In this document: one piece after another, positions 1 to 5,763 of the stretch
Numbering within the stretch: the stretch's first letter is position 1
Layout: each line of letters starts with the position of its first letter
DNA from: Ignavibacteriales bacterium
GTDB taxonomy: Bacteria; Bacteroidota; Ignavibacteria; UBA10030; SZUA-254
Assembly: GCA_016207985.1 (NCBI GenBank)
Contig: JACQYX010000021.1
Location: forward strand, 1 to 5,763
Direction: 5' to 3'
Length of the DNA stretch: 5,763 nucleotides
Translations under genes and position numbers: made by a program
Notes under the pieces: model-generated
Database searches by the model: none
Told to the model about the DNA's origin: nothing
What the model saw: the letters and a program-made list of their open reading frames with translations, nothing else

Positions 1-297
1 ACAAGCGGTCGGCGGAAACAACATATCGGGTGTTACCGTTGCAACAATTATGAGATCGATTTCTTCAGGACCAATGCCACGGTTTTTTAACATCGCCTCG
101 GTTGCTTTAGCACCCATATCAGAGCTGGCGCCATTTTCAAGGATGCGTCTCTCCCGAATACCTGTACGACTGAGAATCCATTCATCCGTTGTCTTAACCA
201 TTTTTTCGAAATCGGCATTCGTCAAAACTTTCTCGGGAACGTAATGCCCAACCGCAGTTATCGAAGCCGTCTTTCGCGTTCGTTGTTCACTTTTCAT
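1..297 (-). CDS. fabH: FabH, beta-ketoacyl-ACP synthase III, N-terminal part (3' end outside window)
   Basis: FabH condenses acetyl-CoA (or another short acyl-CoA) with malonyl-ACP to give the first 3-ketoacyl-ACP of type II fatty acid synthesis in the cytoplasm. Only the first 99 residues are in the window. The family N-terminus is plain: GHYVPEKVLTNADFEKMV, then TTDEWILSRTGIRERRI (residues 38-54), whose Trp and Arg correspond to the CoA-contacting Trp32/Arg36 of E. coli FabH, then IDLIIVATVTPDMLFPPTAC. The catalytic Cys-His-Asn triad lies beyond the left edge, so activity cannot be judged. The ATG at 297 overlaps the plsX stop by 11 bp, which suggests translational coupling. The only Shine-Dalgarno-like stretch (AGGAAG) is about 15 nt upstream. 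An in-frame TTG two codons earlier (303) is a minor alternative start. Identification is firm from sequence and gene order. Confidence 0.96.
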   Translation of the reverse strand, partial: MKSEQRTRKTASITAVGHYVPEKVLTNADFEKMVKTTDEWILSRTGIRERRILENGASSDMGAKATEAMLKNRGIGPEEIDLIIVATVTPDMLFPPTAC

Positions 298-1312
298 GTG
301 CAATCAATAAAGCTTCCTGAATACGGTGATTTATATTTTTTCGAGCCATTTCTTCTGCTCGAATGATCATATTTTTTATAGCTTTCGGTGTGGATTTACC
401 GTGCCCGATAATAACAACACCATTTACACCGAGCACCGGGACGCCACCGTATTCTTCATAGTCCATGCTCTTTAATGCGGCTCGCAAAGTCTTCCGCATT
501 GCTAATCCCATCAATTTAAATATTAAACTTTTTCCCGTTACTTTTTTTATTCGGTTCTTGAAGAAAGCCGGAATGCTTTCACCAAACTTCAAGATCACGT
601 TACCGATGAATCCATCGCAAACCACCACGTCGGCTTTACCGGAGAGGATATCTCTTCCTTCAACGTTACCGATGAAATTCAGCTTGCTCTGTTTAAGTAA
701 TGTATGCGTTGCCTTAACGAGCTCATCACCCTTCGATTCTTCTTCTCCAATGCTGAGAAGTCCGACTCTCGGACTGTTTATCTGGAACATCTCACTTGTA
801 TAGATACTTCCCATCAATGCAAATTCGAATAAGTGTTGAGGTTTACAATCCACATTTGCACCAGCATCGACGAGCAAACAAACACCCTGATCGGTTGGGA
901 AAAAAGCACCGATAGTTGGTCTGCTGATCCCTTCAATGCGTCCAAGTATTAGTGTTGCTGTCGACATAACTGCGCCAGAGTGGCCTGCACTCACAAAAGC
1001 ATCAGCGTCACCTTGACGATGCATCGTGATACCGACACTGATTGAAGAATCCCGTTTTTGCTTAACGCCTGCCATGGCAGTATCGTGCATATCGATAACC
1101 TGAGATGCATCGACAATCTGATATTTTAGATTCTGAGTTTTAAGATGTGTTAGTTCTTTTTTTAGAACTGTTTCCGGTCCGGTAAAAATTATCTCGAAAC
1201 GATTCTCGGTTTCGCGTAATGCTTCGATCGAGCCCGAAAGAACATTTTGAGGAGCGAAATCGCCCCCCATCGCATCAACAACAATCCTTATGTTAGAACG
1301 TCCGGTTTCCAA
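287..1312 (-). CDS. plsX: PlsX, phosphate acyltransferase
   Basis: PlsX converts acyl-ACP and phosphate to acyl-phosphate, the donor used by PlsY in the first step of phosphatidic acid synthesis; it is a soluble or peripheral membrane enzyme. Family motifs run in order (341-aa numbering from the TTG): VVDAMGGD (11-18), SAGHSG (108-113, where SAGNTG is common), LVDAGAN (147-153), IGEEESKG (188-195), NVEGRD (216-221), VCDGFIGN (231-238), DYEEYGG (284-290) and IIGHGKS (301-307). Length fits the usual 330-345 aa. The start is uncertain. The open frame continues to an ATG at 1435 inside rpmF, but the extra residues do not look like PlsX. Between the rpmF stop and the conserved N-terminus there is no ATG or GTG, so I chose the TTG at 1312; an ATA at 1291, just before RIVVDAMGGD, is the other option. 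It lies 65 bp after rpmF and overlaps fabH by 11 bp. Confidence 0.93.
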   Translation of the reverse strand: METGRSNIRIVVDAMGGDFAPQNVLSGSIEALRETENRFEIIFTGPETVLKKELTHLKTQNLKYQIVDASQVIDMHDTAMAGVKQKRDSSISVGITMHRQGDADAFVSAGHSGAVMSTATLILGRIEGISRPTIGAFFPTDQGVCLLVDAGANVDCKPQHLFEFALMGSIYTSEMFQINSPRVGLLSIGEEESKGDELVKATHTLLKQSKLNFIGNVEGRDILSGKADVVVCDGFIGNVILKFGESIPAFFKNRIKKVTGKSLIFKLMGLAMRKTLRAALKSMDYEEYGGVPVLGVNGVVIIGHGKSTPKAIKNMIIRAEEMARKNINHRIQEALLIAHEK

Positions 1313-1377
1313 TGATGTTACGCAGCAGCTTTTGTCTATAGTGCCGTGTATAAAACGTGGATGCTCGACGGGTGGAT

Positions 1378-1560
1378 TTACGACTCTTTGGGAATTATAA
1401 TCGACCGTCCGTTGTAGTACCCACAATTGGGACATGCACGGTGGAGGAGTTTTTGTTCATGGCAATTTGGACATTCGGCATATGATGGCTTCGTCGCTTT
1501 GTAATGTGTACGACGTTTGGCACCACGAGATTTCGAATGTCGGCGTTTTGGATTAGGCAT
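1378..1560 (-). CDS. rpmF: Large ribosomal subunit protein bL32
   Basis: bL32 is a small basic protein of the 50S subunit. The 60-residue product opens with MPNPKRRHSKSRGAKRRTHY, the standard bL32 start (basic, Pro-Lys-Arg-Arg, then Ser-Lys-Ser-Arg). It carries the zinc-binding form of the protein, with two Cys-Pro-Asn-Cys pairs (Cys30/33 and Cys43/46). Some bacteria have a cysteine-free paralogue for zinc shortage; this is the zinc-retaining type. Translation starts at the ATG at 1560, preceded by AAAGGA about 9 nt upstream, a good Shine-Dalgarno site and the best in this operon. It sits 21 bp after yceD and 65 bp before the likely plsX start, the usual order of this cluster. Confidence 0.98.
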   Translation of the reverse strand: MPNPKRRHSKSRGAKRRTHYKATKPSYAECPNCHEQKLLHRACPNCGYYNGRSIIIPKES

Positions 1561-1581
1561 TTGATACTTTCCTTTGAATGT

Positions 1582-2109
1582 TCAATGATGTAGTAAATCT
1601 TGAAGACCTTGCCAGCGTGGATCTTTTTTATCCTGCTTACAATCACATGATCGGTGGTTCCAATTTGCTCCACATTGCGGGCATAGACCCTTACAATCTT
1701 CGCTGCACAACAATTTGAGCGGAATTGAAAGCAGAATCATCTGGCGTATATCTTCTGTAAGATCGAGCGATACGGTATCGGGACTGATGACCTGTAATTC
1801 TTCGCTGGAAAATCTTTCACCATCAACTTCATTATAAACATAGCATACGCTGTACGAAGTCGAGATTGGCTGGTCGAAATTATCAAGACATCGATCGCAT
1901 TGGAATCGTCCCGCCGTTATTATTTTTGTTTTTAGATAAATCTGGTGTGAGGTTTTTTCAAGTTCAGAATGAATCTCAACAGTTTCCTGAAAATTACCGT
2001 CTAAACCTATTGATTTAGATTGAGCGGAGAAATTATACTCATGGAAACCATTGGACAGTCCGGAGACCCGGATAACAATCTCACTATTTCTATTGGTTTT
2101 ATGTACCAT
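1582..2109 (-). CDS. yceD: YceD/DUF177 family protein, 23S rRNA accumulation factor
   Basis: The family (DUF177, PF02620) is known from E. coli and plants to be needed for normal 23S rRNA levels and 50S assembly; it is almost always encoded just before rpmF, as here. The 175-residue product has a beta-rich N-terminal half, a CDRC pair at 71-74, the acidic mid-region SLDLTEDIRQMILLSIPLKL (114-133) and a cysteine-rich segment (Cys135, 139, 143, 146, 155, 157) typical of the Gram-positive and Bacteroidota branch, probably binding zinc. It ends in DPRWQGLQDLL, the common DPR..L.LL tail. The ATG at 2109 is chosen; the frame opens seven codons earlier at a TTG (2130), but AGGAG (2120-2124) lies about 11 nt before the ATG and would fall inside the longer version. 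A sigma70-type promoter stands about 60 bp upstream. The exact molecular role is inferred from the family. Confidence 0.93.
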   Translation of the reverse strand: MVHKTNRNSEIVIRVSGLSNGFHEYNFSAQSKSIGLDGNFQETVEIHSELEKTSHQIYLKTKIITAGRFQCDRCLDNFDQPISTSYSVCYVYNEVDGERFSSEELQVISPDTVSLDLTEDIRQMILLSIPLKLLCSEDCKGLCPQCGANWNHRSCDCKQDKKDPRWQGLQDLLHH

Positions 2110-2119
2110 AAGATTCCCA

Positions 2120-2124
2120 ACTCC
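2120..2124 (-). promoter_or_regulatory. Shine-Dalgarno site deciding the yceD start
   Basis: The minus strand reads AGGAG here, 10-11 nt before the ATG at 2109. The site overlaps the first codons of the longer TTG-initiated reading, which argues for the ATG. Confidence 0.6.
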
Positions 2125-2168
2125 TACCAAACTTATAAAATCAAGCTATTCTTCAAAAAAACTTAAAT

Positions 2169-2197
2169 AATATAGAAAATAATAAGTCGAGAGTCAA
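2169..2197 (-). promoter_or_regulatory. Sigma70-type promoter of the yceD-rpmF-plsX-fabH operon
   Basis: On the minus strand a -35 box TTGACT (2192-2197) and a -10 box TATATT (2169-2174) are separated by exactly 17 bp. Each box differs from the E. coli consensus at one base. Transcription would start near 2162-2164, giving a leader of about 53 nt before the yceD ATG. The leader begins with a T-rich run but holds no obvious hairpin. The site lies in the 132-bp gap after the glycosyltransferase gene, where a separate transcription unit would be expected to begin. Bacteroidota primary sigma factors often prefer other boxes (TTTG/TAnnTTTG), so its strength depends on the host lineage. Confidence 0.7.
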
Positions 2198-2241
2198 GGA
2201 ATGATAAAAACATATAAAAAACTCTTAATTATATCACAGGG

Positions 2242-2901
2242 CTACAAACCAAGCCTGTTAAGCATATAATTTAATCGTCCCCTCCATCCTAATTGGTATC
2301 CATAACGTCTTGCCGTTCCGCGTCCAAGGTGCCAAATGAATTCGTCAATGGGAAAATCAATTAACCGATACCCTCTCTCAACGGCTGTTTTTATATTATC
2401 AAGACATGGAGTTCCATGCCGTACAAACTTTGGCAGCTTCAGGTAAATTTCTCTTTTCACAAGCATGCATATCGGTCGGATATACTCAATCGCACTATCA
2501 CTTGCCTCGACATCGAACCCTCGCTTATTCATATAAATTTTCTTACCAACGATATAATTATCGGGATGGGCTTGTAAGTGCGTGATCATCAGATCAATGA
2601 ATCCACCTTTACACACTTCACAGTCGGAATCAATGAATAAAACATATGGTGAAGAGGCATGTTGTAACGCTTGATCCATTGCAGGACCATGATGAAGATT
2701 ATTTTCATTGATAATCAGCTCAATCGGTCCCGAGGATGTCTCCGCAAGCTGTTTGAGATAAATGGTGCTCTCATCTTTCGATCCATTATCGATCAGAAGA
2801 AGAGAAATCTGGGGGTAGTAACTGCGAAACGATTCTATTGTCCGACGGATTAGGTCGGAAGTTTTATAATTAATGATGGCTACCGTCACCGGATGCTGCA
2901 T
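2242..2901 (-). CDS. Family 2 (GT-A fold) glycosyltransferase
   Basis: This is a nucleotide-sugar-dependent glycosyltransferase of the GT2 superfamily, probably cytoplasmic; donor and acceptor cannot be told from sequence. The 219-residue protein begins with the GT-A nucleotide-binding pattern: VAIINYKTSDLIRRTIESF (7-25), the strand and Asp LLLIDNGSKDES (34-45), then the GPAMDQAL helix (73-80) and the metal-binding D-x-D as FIDSD (89-93). The distal half keeps a CLDN acidic segment (166-169) and a WHLGRGT histidine motif (190-196) typical of the acceptor end. There are no transmembrane segments and no second domain, so it is a minimal GT2 enzyme. The ATG at 2901 is used; an AGGAG at 2914-2918 is 12 nt away, a long spacing. 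It lies 76 bp after the PUR gene and before the yceD promoter. Roles in lipopolysaccharide or exopolysaccharide synthesis are possible but unproven. Confidence 0.88.
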   Translation of the reverse strand: MQHPVTVAIINYKTSDLIRRTIESFRSYYPQISLLLIDNGSKDESTIYLKQLAETSSGPIELIINENNLHHGPAMDQALQHASSPYVLFIDSDCEVCKGGFIDLMITHLQAHPDNYIVGKKIYMNKRGFDVEASDSAIEYIRPICMLVKREIYLKLPKFVRHGTPCLDNIKTAVERGYRLIDFPIDEFIWHLGRGTARRYGYQLGWRGRLNYMLNRLGL

Positions 2902-2905
2902 ATAT

Positions 2906-2922
2906 GCTCATAACTCCTGAGC
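2906..2922 (-). promoter_or_regulatory. Small hairpin carrying the glycosyltransferase Shine-Dalgarno site in its loop
   Basis: On the mRNA strand GCTCA and TGAGC form a 5-bp stem around the 7-nt loop GGAGTTA. The loop holds the GGAG part of the Shine-Dalgarno site, and the ATG begins 4 nt after the stem. Folding the stem would shorten the otherwise long 12-nt spacing. A 5-bp stem can easily arise by chance, so function is not established. Confidence 0.3.
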
Positions 2923-2971
2923 TATTGATGAAGTAATATCCCCAAAAAGGAATAGACGATGAAAAGTATCA

Positions 2972-2983
2972 AATGAATTATAC
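2972..2983. repeat. Second copy of a 12-bp element flanking the PUR gene
   Basis: AATGAATTATAC occurs here, across the stop codon of the PUR gene, and again at 3284-3295 within the inverted repeat upstream of that gene, in the same orientation. Both copies are preceded by AGTAT, directly in the upstream copy and with two extra bases (CA) here. In an AT-rich window one chance 12-mer repeat is expected, but the placement at both ends of one gene is notable. Confidence 0.35.
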
Positions 2984-3253
2984 CTCAACAGTTTTTTCCA
3001 CTCTAACCAACAAATCTTGCTCGATATGATAGACCGTTTCAGTTAGAGCTTCGATAAATTTTTGAAAATCTTCCTTATACAGAAACAATTTATGTTTTTC
3101 AAATTTTTCGTTTCCAAGACGCCGACTCTCGGTCACGACAATGTAATAATCTTTGGAAGATTTGGTCGCTTTTACATCAAAGAAATATGTCCGCTTGCCT
3201 GCACGAATTTTCCTTGAAAAAAGATTTTTCCGGTTCGTATCGACTTGTTCCAT
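2978..3253 (-). CDS. PUR-alpha-like nucleic-acid-binding protein (DUF3276)
   Basis: The 91-residue product matches the DUF3276 family (PF11680), bacterial one-domain relatives of eukaryotic PUR-alpha that bind single-stranded DNA or RNA; the family is concentrated in Bacteroidota, and the Borrelia protein BpuR is a distant counterpart. The two halves of the PUR fold are visible: a basic opening FSRKIRAGKRTYFFDVKATK (12-31) followed by the strand DYYIVVTESRR (35-45), and then KHKLFLYKEDFQKFIEAL (53-70) running into the closing helix. The charged tail (80-91) has no recognisable motif. The target nucleic acid is unknown. The ATG at 3253 has no Shine-Dalgarno site; instead an extended -10 promoter lies immediately before it. 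A 12-bp identical sequence occurs on both sides of the gene. Identification of the family is strong; the cellular role is inferred. Confidence 0.9.
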   Translation of the reverse strand: MEQVDTNRKNLFSRKIRAGKRTYFFDVKATKSSKDYYIVVTESRRLGNEKFEKHKLFLYKEDFQKFIEALTETVYHIEQDLLVRVEKTVEV

Positions 3254-3261
3254 TTGAAGTA

Positions 3262-3270
3262 ATTATAACA
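3262..3270 (-). promoter_or_regulatory. Extended -10 promoter of the PUR gene, possibly giving a leaderless mRNA
   Basis: The minus strand reads TGTTATAAT, a perfect extended -10 element (TGn plus TATAAT). No good -35 box is seen 16-18 bp upstream, which extended -10 promoters can do without. Normal spacing puts the transcription start near 3255, only two bases before the ATG at 3253, and the gene has no Shine-Dalgarno site. Confidence 0.5.
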
Positions 3271-3278
3271 TGTTGAGG

Positions 3279-3296
3279 AGTATAATGAATTATACT
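3279..3296. repeat. 18-bp AT-rich inverted repeat between the propeller and PUR genes
   Basis: The plus strand reads AGTATAATGAATTATACT: two perfect 8-bp arms around a 2-bp centre. It lies 26 bp upstream of the PUR ATG and 24 bp after the propeller stop. The tiny centre makes a DNA operator more likely than an RNA hairpin, and no T-run follows, so it is not a normal terminator. Each arm also contains TATAAT on one strand. An operator role is an inference. Confidence 0.45.
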
Positions 3297-3319
3297 ATCG
3301 TATTTTCTACGGGGAGATT

Positions 3320-5587
3320 TCATTTTCGAATTACAGCCAGTTTACCTGAGGCAACCTCCGTACCATCTGCTGCATAGGCAATTACAAAATAGATCCCGGT
3401 TGATACAAGGCCACCGTGTTCATCTGTCCCGTCCCAGAAACCGATCCTTCCACACGGACATTGGATATTTCTCACAAGATTTCCGCTAACTGTTATCACT
3501 TTAATTGAAGATGAATATACCAATCCGTCAACAGTCAGAGAGCTTGTCGAAGGAATATAATAAGGATTAGGCATAAAAGATAATTCATCAAACGACTGTT
3601 TCGGAGCTACCGAGGAAGTCATAAAACTTGAAAGCCCCTTCTCGGTTCCGAAGTACACTCTTCCGGTATTATGATCGATTGCAATTGAAGCGACATCGTT
3701 GTCGAGCAATTTGCCATCCGTATTTTCAACGGTATAACGCTCTACGATAGATGTACCATCCGGAGAAAGAACGAACACTCCTTGCTTTGTTGCAATCCAC
3801 TTATTATCACACACATCGGGGGCGATCGCCTGGATTGTTTGGTCACGCAGCGGGTAGTAAACAGCAGTTGAACTATTTGGATCGTTTGTGCTGAAAATAA
3901 TGGTGATCCCTTGATCGGATCCTACCCAGAGCTCTCCGTTATTATCGACAGCAAGAGAAAACACCTGATTGCTCGTTTCGAAAGTAAGTTTATTCCACCC
4001 ACTATCGACCCCTGGAGGTACGTCTTTATCATTGTAAAATAATAAACCCTGTGGAGATTCATGATCAAAACGACCTGAATTTGTAAACCATTTGGTATCA
4101 TTATTATCAATAACCAAATCTGGAAAAATTGTTAATGGTTCCCGCATACTGAGCTTAACGCTATAATCGAATGTTGAATCGGGTAAGAGTAATGTCACTG
4201 CGGTACTATCCGGGGCTGTACGGTTTGTTATCCATGTGGTTCCATTCTTATCAACCGCGACACCCCCAACGACAATATAGGTAGTATCACCTATAAGCGT
4301 AGGTGGTAAACCATTCGTTGTATTAAAAACTTTTTGCAGATTGCCTACATCATCCAGCATTGCTACGCCTTCTCCCCAGTTACTGATCCATTTGGAGTTA
4401 TCTCTCCCGATGCTAACCTTGTAGTAATTGTTAGAACCCAGACGTGCATCTTGCTCGACCGTATATGACCGCCAATCGCTGCCATTGAAGCTCATGAAAC
4501 CATCTCCATTCGCAGTCCCCGTCGCTGCCCAGAGTACACTCCTATTGTCCACGGCAATACTAACGAATTTATTCGATGATGGCCCCGGAGGTATTACAGA
4601 AATCCACATTGTATCTTTCAGTATCATTAATCCTTGTGTTTCAGTGCCAAGAATTTTTTCAGAAAGAATTGAGCTTAACTGCACATCAAATTTGTTGATG
4701 AGTCCAATGTTGAGTCCTTCGTATATCATCCATAATCCATTTTGAGTGATAAAATACGCAGAAGCACAATCGAAGCATAGTTGCTCGTTTGTTTGTAAAC
4801 TAATGATATTCTCAGTCGGTGAGGCAGGCAAAAAATTCCATCTTACACTATCGAAGTACGCAAGTCCACCGGCAGTACCAGCTACAAGTTGTCCATCAAG
4901 AACGACCAAAATATTAACTTGAGATTCAGGTAATCCGTTTCTCTTCGTATATATTTTCCAAGAATCTGGTGCTAATGGATTTGGATTAGTCATAGGTGTT
5001 GAAGCTATACCGTAACGGGTTCCAATCCAAAGCATATCATTGAAAATCTGAGCTGAAGTAACATTACCTACAATTTCGTAAGGAGCGTTGCCAAAACGCG
5101 TATATGTTTCATGAAATTGCAGCTTTGAAATCGAATAAATACTAATCCCGATATCCGATAGAATAAATAACGTATCACCCATTATCGAAAATTTATTGAT
5201 GCGCTTATTTGAACCGTGATCTTTATCGACAAAAAGATCGGTGATGTACGTCCATTCATTAGTGATCGGCAAGTAACGGTGAATCATTCCGTCTGCTGCA
5301 CCGATCCAAATCGCTCCGAAGTCATCTGTAGAGATTGCTGTAAGGTCGGTTGTTCGAAGACCTTCTGATGTTGTGAATTCTTGAAACGTACCATTATTAA
5401 TGTGGTAAGAGAACATACCTCCGTTACTTGCAACCCATACCTGTAGAGAATCACGGCTATCGACCGCAATATCCCTAACTTGACGTTTCGAGGTAAACGT
5501 CTTCCATTGTCCGATTCCTCCCAGAAGTGTCGATGTAAACAGACACCCAAATATAACCATCCAGCACAGACGCACAACACTCATCAT
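3320..5587 (-). CDS. PorZ-like secreted two-propeller protein with T9SS-type C-terminal domain
   Basis: The 755-residue product has a signal peptide (about 1-25: Arg6, then hydrophobic CWMVIFGCLFTSTLLGG). Two seven-blade-type beta-propellers follow, about 27-325 and 336-657, built of two-component-regulator-propeller repeats with the W-I/V-G/A-T pattern, such as GAIWIGAADG (91-100), DMLWIGTRYG (184-193), GELWVGSDQG (551-560) and DNKWIATKQG (594-603). The end (670-755) is a FlgD-like or T9SS sorting domain: FMPNPYY, GRIGFWDGTDEHG, STGIYFVIAYA and the basic KLAVIRK tail. Length and order match PorZ, the cell-surface T9SS attachment-complex protein that binds anionic LPS and works with the PorU sortase. 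PorZ assignment is an inference; a general secreted propeller is the alternative. The frame stays open to 5743 inside ribH, but the signal peptide fixes the start at ATG 5587 (or the adjacent ATG 5584), 16 bp after ribH. There is no clear Shine-Dalgarno site. Confidence 0.85.
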   Translation of the reverse strand: MMSVVRLCWMVIFGCLFTSTLLGGIGQWKTFTSKRQVRDIAVDSRDSLQVWVASNGGMFSYHINNGTFQEFTTSEGLRTTDLTAISTDDFGAIWIGAADGMIHRYLPITNEWTYITDLFVDKDHGSNKRINKFSIMGDTLFILSDIGISIYSISKLQFHETYTRFGNAPYEIVGNVTSAQIFNDMLWIGTRYGIASTPMTNPNPLAPDSWKIYTKRNGLPESQVNILVVLDGQLVAGTAGGLAYFDSVRWNFLPASPTENIISLQTNEQLCFDCASAYFITQNGLWMIYEGLNIGLINKFDVQLSSILSEKILGTETQGLMILKDTMWISVIPPGPSSNKFVSIAVDNRSVLWAATGTANGDGFMSFNGSDWRSYTVEQDARLGSNNYYKVSIGRDNSKWISNWGEGVAMLDDVGNLQKVFNTTNGLPPTLIGDTTYIVVGGVAVDKNGTTWITNRTAPDSTAVTLLLPDSTFDYSVKLSMREPLTIFPDLVIDNNDTKWFTNSGRFDHESPQGLLFYNDKDVPPGVDSGWNKLTFETSNQVFSLAVDNNGELWVGSDQGITIIFSTNDPNSSTAVYYPLRDQTIQAIAPDVCDNKWIATKQGVFVLSPDGTSIVERYTVENTDGKLLDNDVASIAIDHNTGRVYFGTEKGLSSFMTSSVAPKQSFDELSFMPNPYYIPSTSSLTVDGLVYSSSIKVITVSGNLVRNIQCPCGRIGFWDGTDEHGGLVSTGIYFVIAYAADGTEVASGKLAVIRK

Positions 5588-5603
5588 ATTTGAAGATCTA
5601 TAT

Positions 5604-5763
5604 TTACTTTTTCTTAACGGAAATTTTTTTTCGGAGGTCTGCCAACTCAATCGCCGATATTGCAGCATCCCAGCCTTTATTACCTGCCTTAGTACCGGCC
5701 CGCTCAATCGCCTGTTCCAGTGAATCGGTTGTAAGCACACCAAAAACGATAGGAGTTTTTGAT
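5604..5763 (-). CDS. ribH: RibH, 6,7-dimethyl-8-ribityllumazine synthase, C-terminal part (5' end outside window)
   Basis: RibH joins 5-amino-6-ribitylaminouracil with 3,4-dihydroxybutanone 4-phosphate in the penultimate step of riboflavin synthesis, acting as a large cytoplasmic oligomer. Only the last 52 codons are present. They carry the family signature: [10 protein letters not shown], then [24 protein letters not shown]. In this stretch the Arg of ERAG and the Lys residues of TKAGNK correspond to the phosphate-binding Arg127 and Lys131/Lys135 of the Bacillus enzyme. The catalytic His lies beyond the right edge. The tail [11 protein letters not shown] is slightly more basic than usual and passes through a run of eight A. 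The propeller gene starts 16 bp downstream, so the two may be co-transcribed, though their functions are unrelated. Confidence 0.97.
   Translation of the reverse strand, partial: SKTPIVFGVLTTDSLEQAIERAGTKAGNKGWDAAISAIELADLRKKISVKKK

Noticed and set aside
465..803. Plus-strand open frame opposite plsX
   Set aside because: It is antisense to a strongly conserved enzyme and the product shows no domain or plausible start signal. The plus-strand frames at 50-244, 2671-2853 and 4428-4745 were dismissed for the same reason.
1313..1435. Long form of PlsX starting at ATG 1435
   Set aside because: The extension lies partly within rpmF, resembles no PlsX N-terminus, and would make the protein about 40 residues too long.
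2195..2241. Possible intrinsic terminator after the glycosyltransferase gene
   Set aside because: Only a weak stem made entirely of A-T pairs (ATATAA/TTATAT) can be drawn and the T-runs are not placed directly after a GC-rich stem.
2977..2982. TATAAT on the minus strand at the PUR gene stop as a promoter for the glycosyltransferase
   Set aside because: It has no TG extension and no -35 box at a usable distance (nearest TTGGTT is 22 bp away), and part of the hexamer is the stop codon itself.
5604..5632. Run of eight A near the end of ribH that could slip into the propeller frame and make a RibH-propeller fusion
   Set aside because: The fusion would bury a signal peptide in a cytoplasmic enzyme, both genes have their own good boundaries, and no stimulatory structure is visible.
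5588..5743. N-terminal extension of the propeller reading frame back into ribH
   Set aside because: It overlaps the clear RibH C-terminus in another frame, and the signal peptide begins at 5587, so the extra 52 codons are a chance open frame.

Overview
The window reads as a chromosomal housekeeping region of a Bacteroidota/FCB-group bacterium, with the Ignavibacteria/Chlorobi side my best guess. The clues are a DUF3276/PUR-type nucleic-acid-binding protein, a secreted two-propeller protein ending in a type IX secretion (T9SS)-like sorting domain with the C-terminus KLAVIRK, and moderate GC with partial use of Shine-Dalgarno sites. This placement is an inference from protein style; no marker gene settles it. 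All eight genes lie on the minus strand, so the biological order runs from high to low coordinates.

Biological order: (1) 3' end of ribH (lumazine synthase), cut by the right edge. (2) After 16 bp, a large exported beta-propeller protein whose layout (signal peptide, two propellers, T9SS-type C-terminal domain, about 755 aa) matches PorZ. (3) After 66 bp, a 91-aa PUR/DUF3276 protein with an apparent extended -10 promoter placed so close to the ATG that the mRNA could be leaderless. (4) After 76 bp, a compact 219-aa GT2-type glycosyltransferase. (5) A 132-bp gap with a clear sigma70-type promoter (TTGACT, 17-bp spacer, TATATT). (6) The classical yceD (DUF177) - rpmF (bL32) - plsX - fabH cluster, with fabH cut by the left edge.

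The last four genes form one transcription unit that links ribosome assembly (YceD, bL32) to the start of phospholipid and fatty acid synthesis (PlsX makes acyl-phosphate, FabH makes the first acetoacetyl-ACP). plsX and fabH overlap by 11 bp. The upstream four genes have no obvious common pathway. The only speculative link is that PorZ proteins bind an anionic lipopolysaccharide and a glycosyltransferase lies nearby.

I see no RNA genes, mobile elements, CRISPR arrays or convincing intrinsic terminators. No gap exceeds 132 bp. I did not find a clear new multi-gene system. The points most worth checking are the PorZ-like protein, the missing ATG/GTG start for plsX, and the small AT-rich repeat and promoter architecture around the PUR gene.
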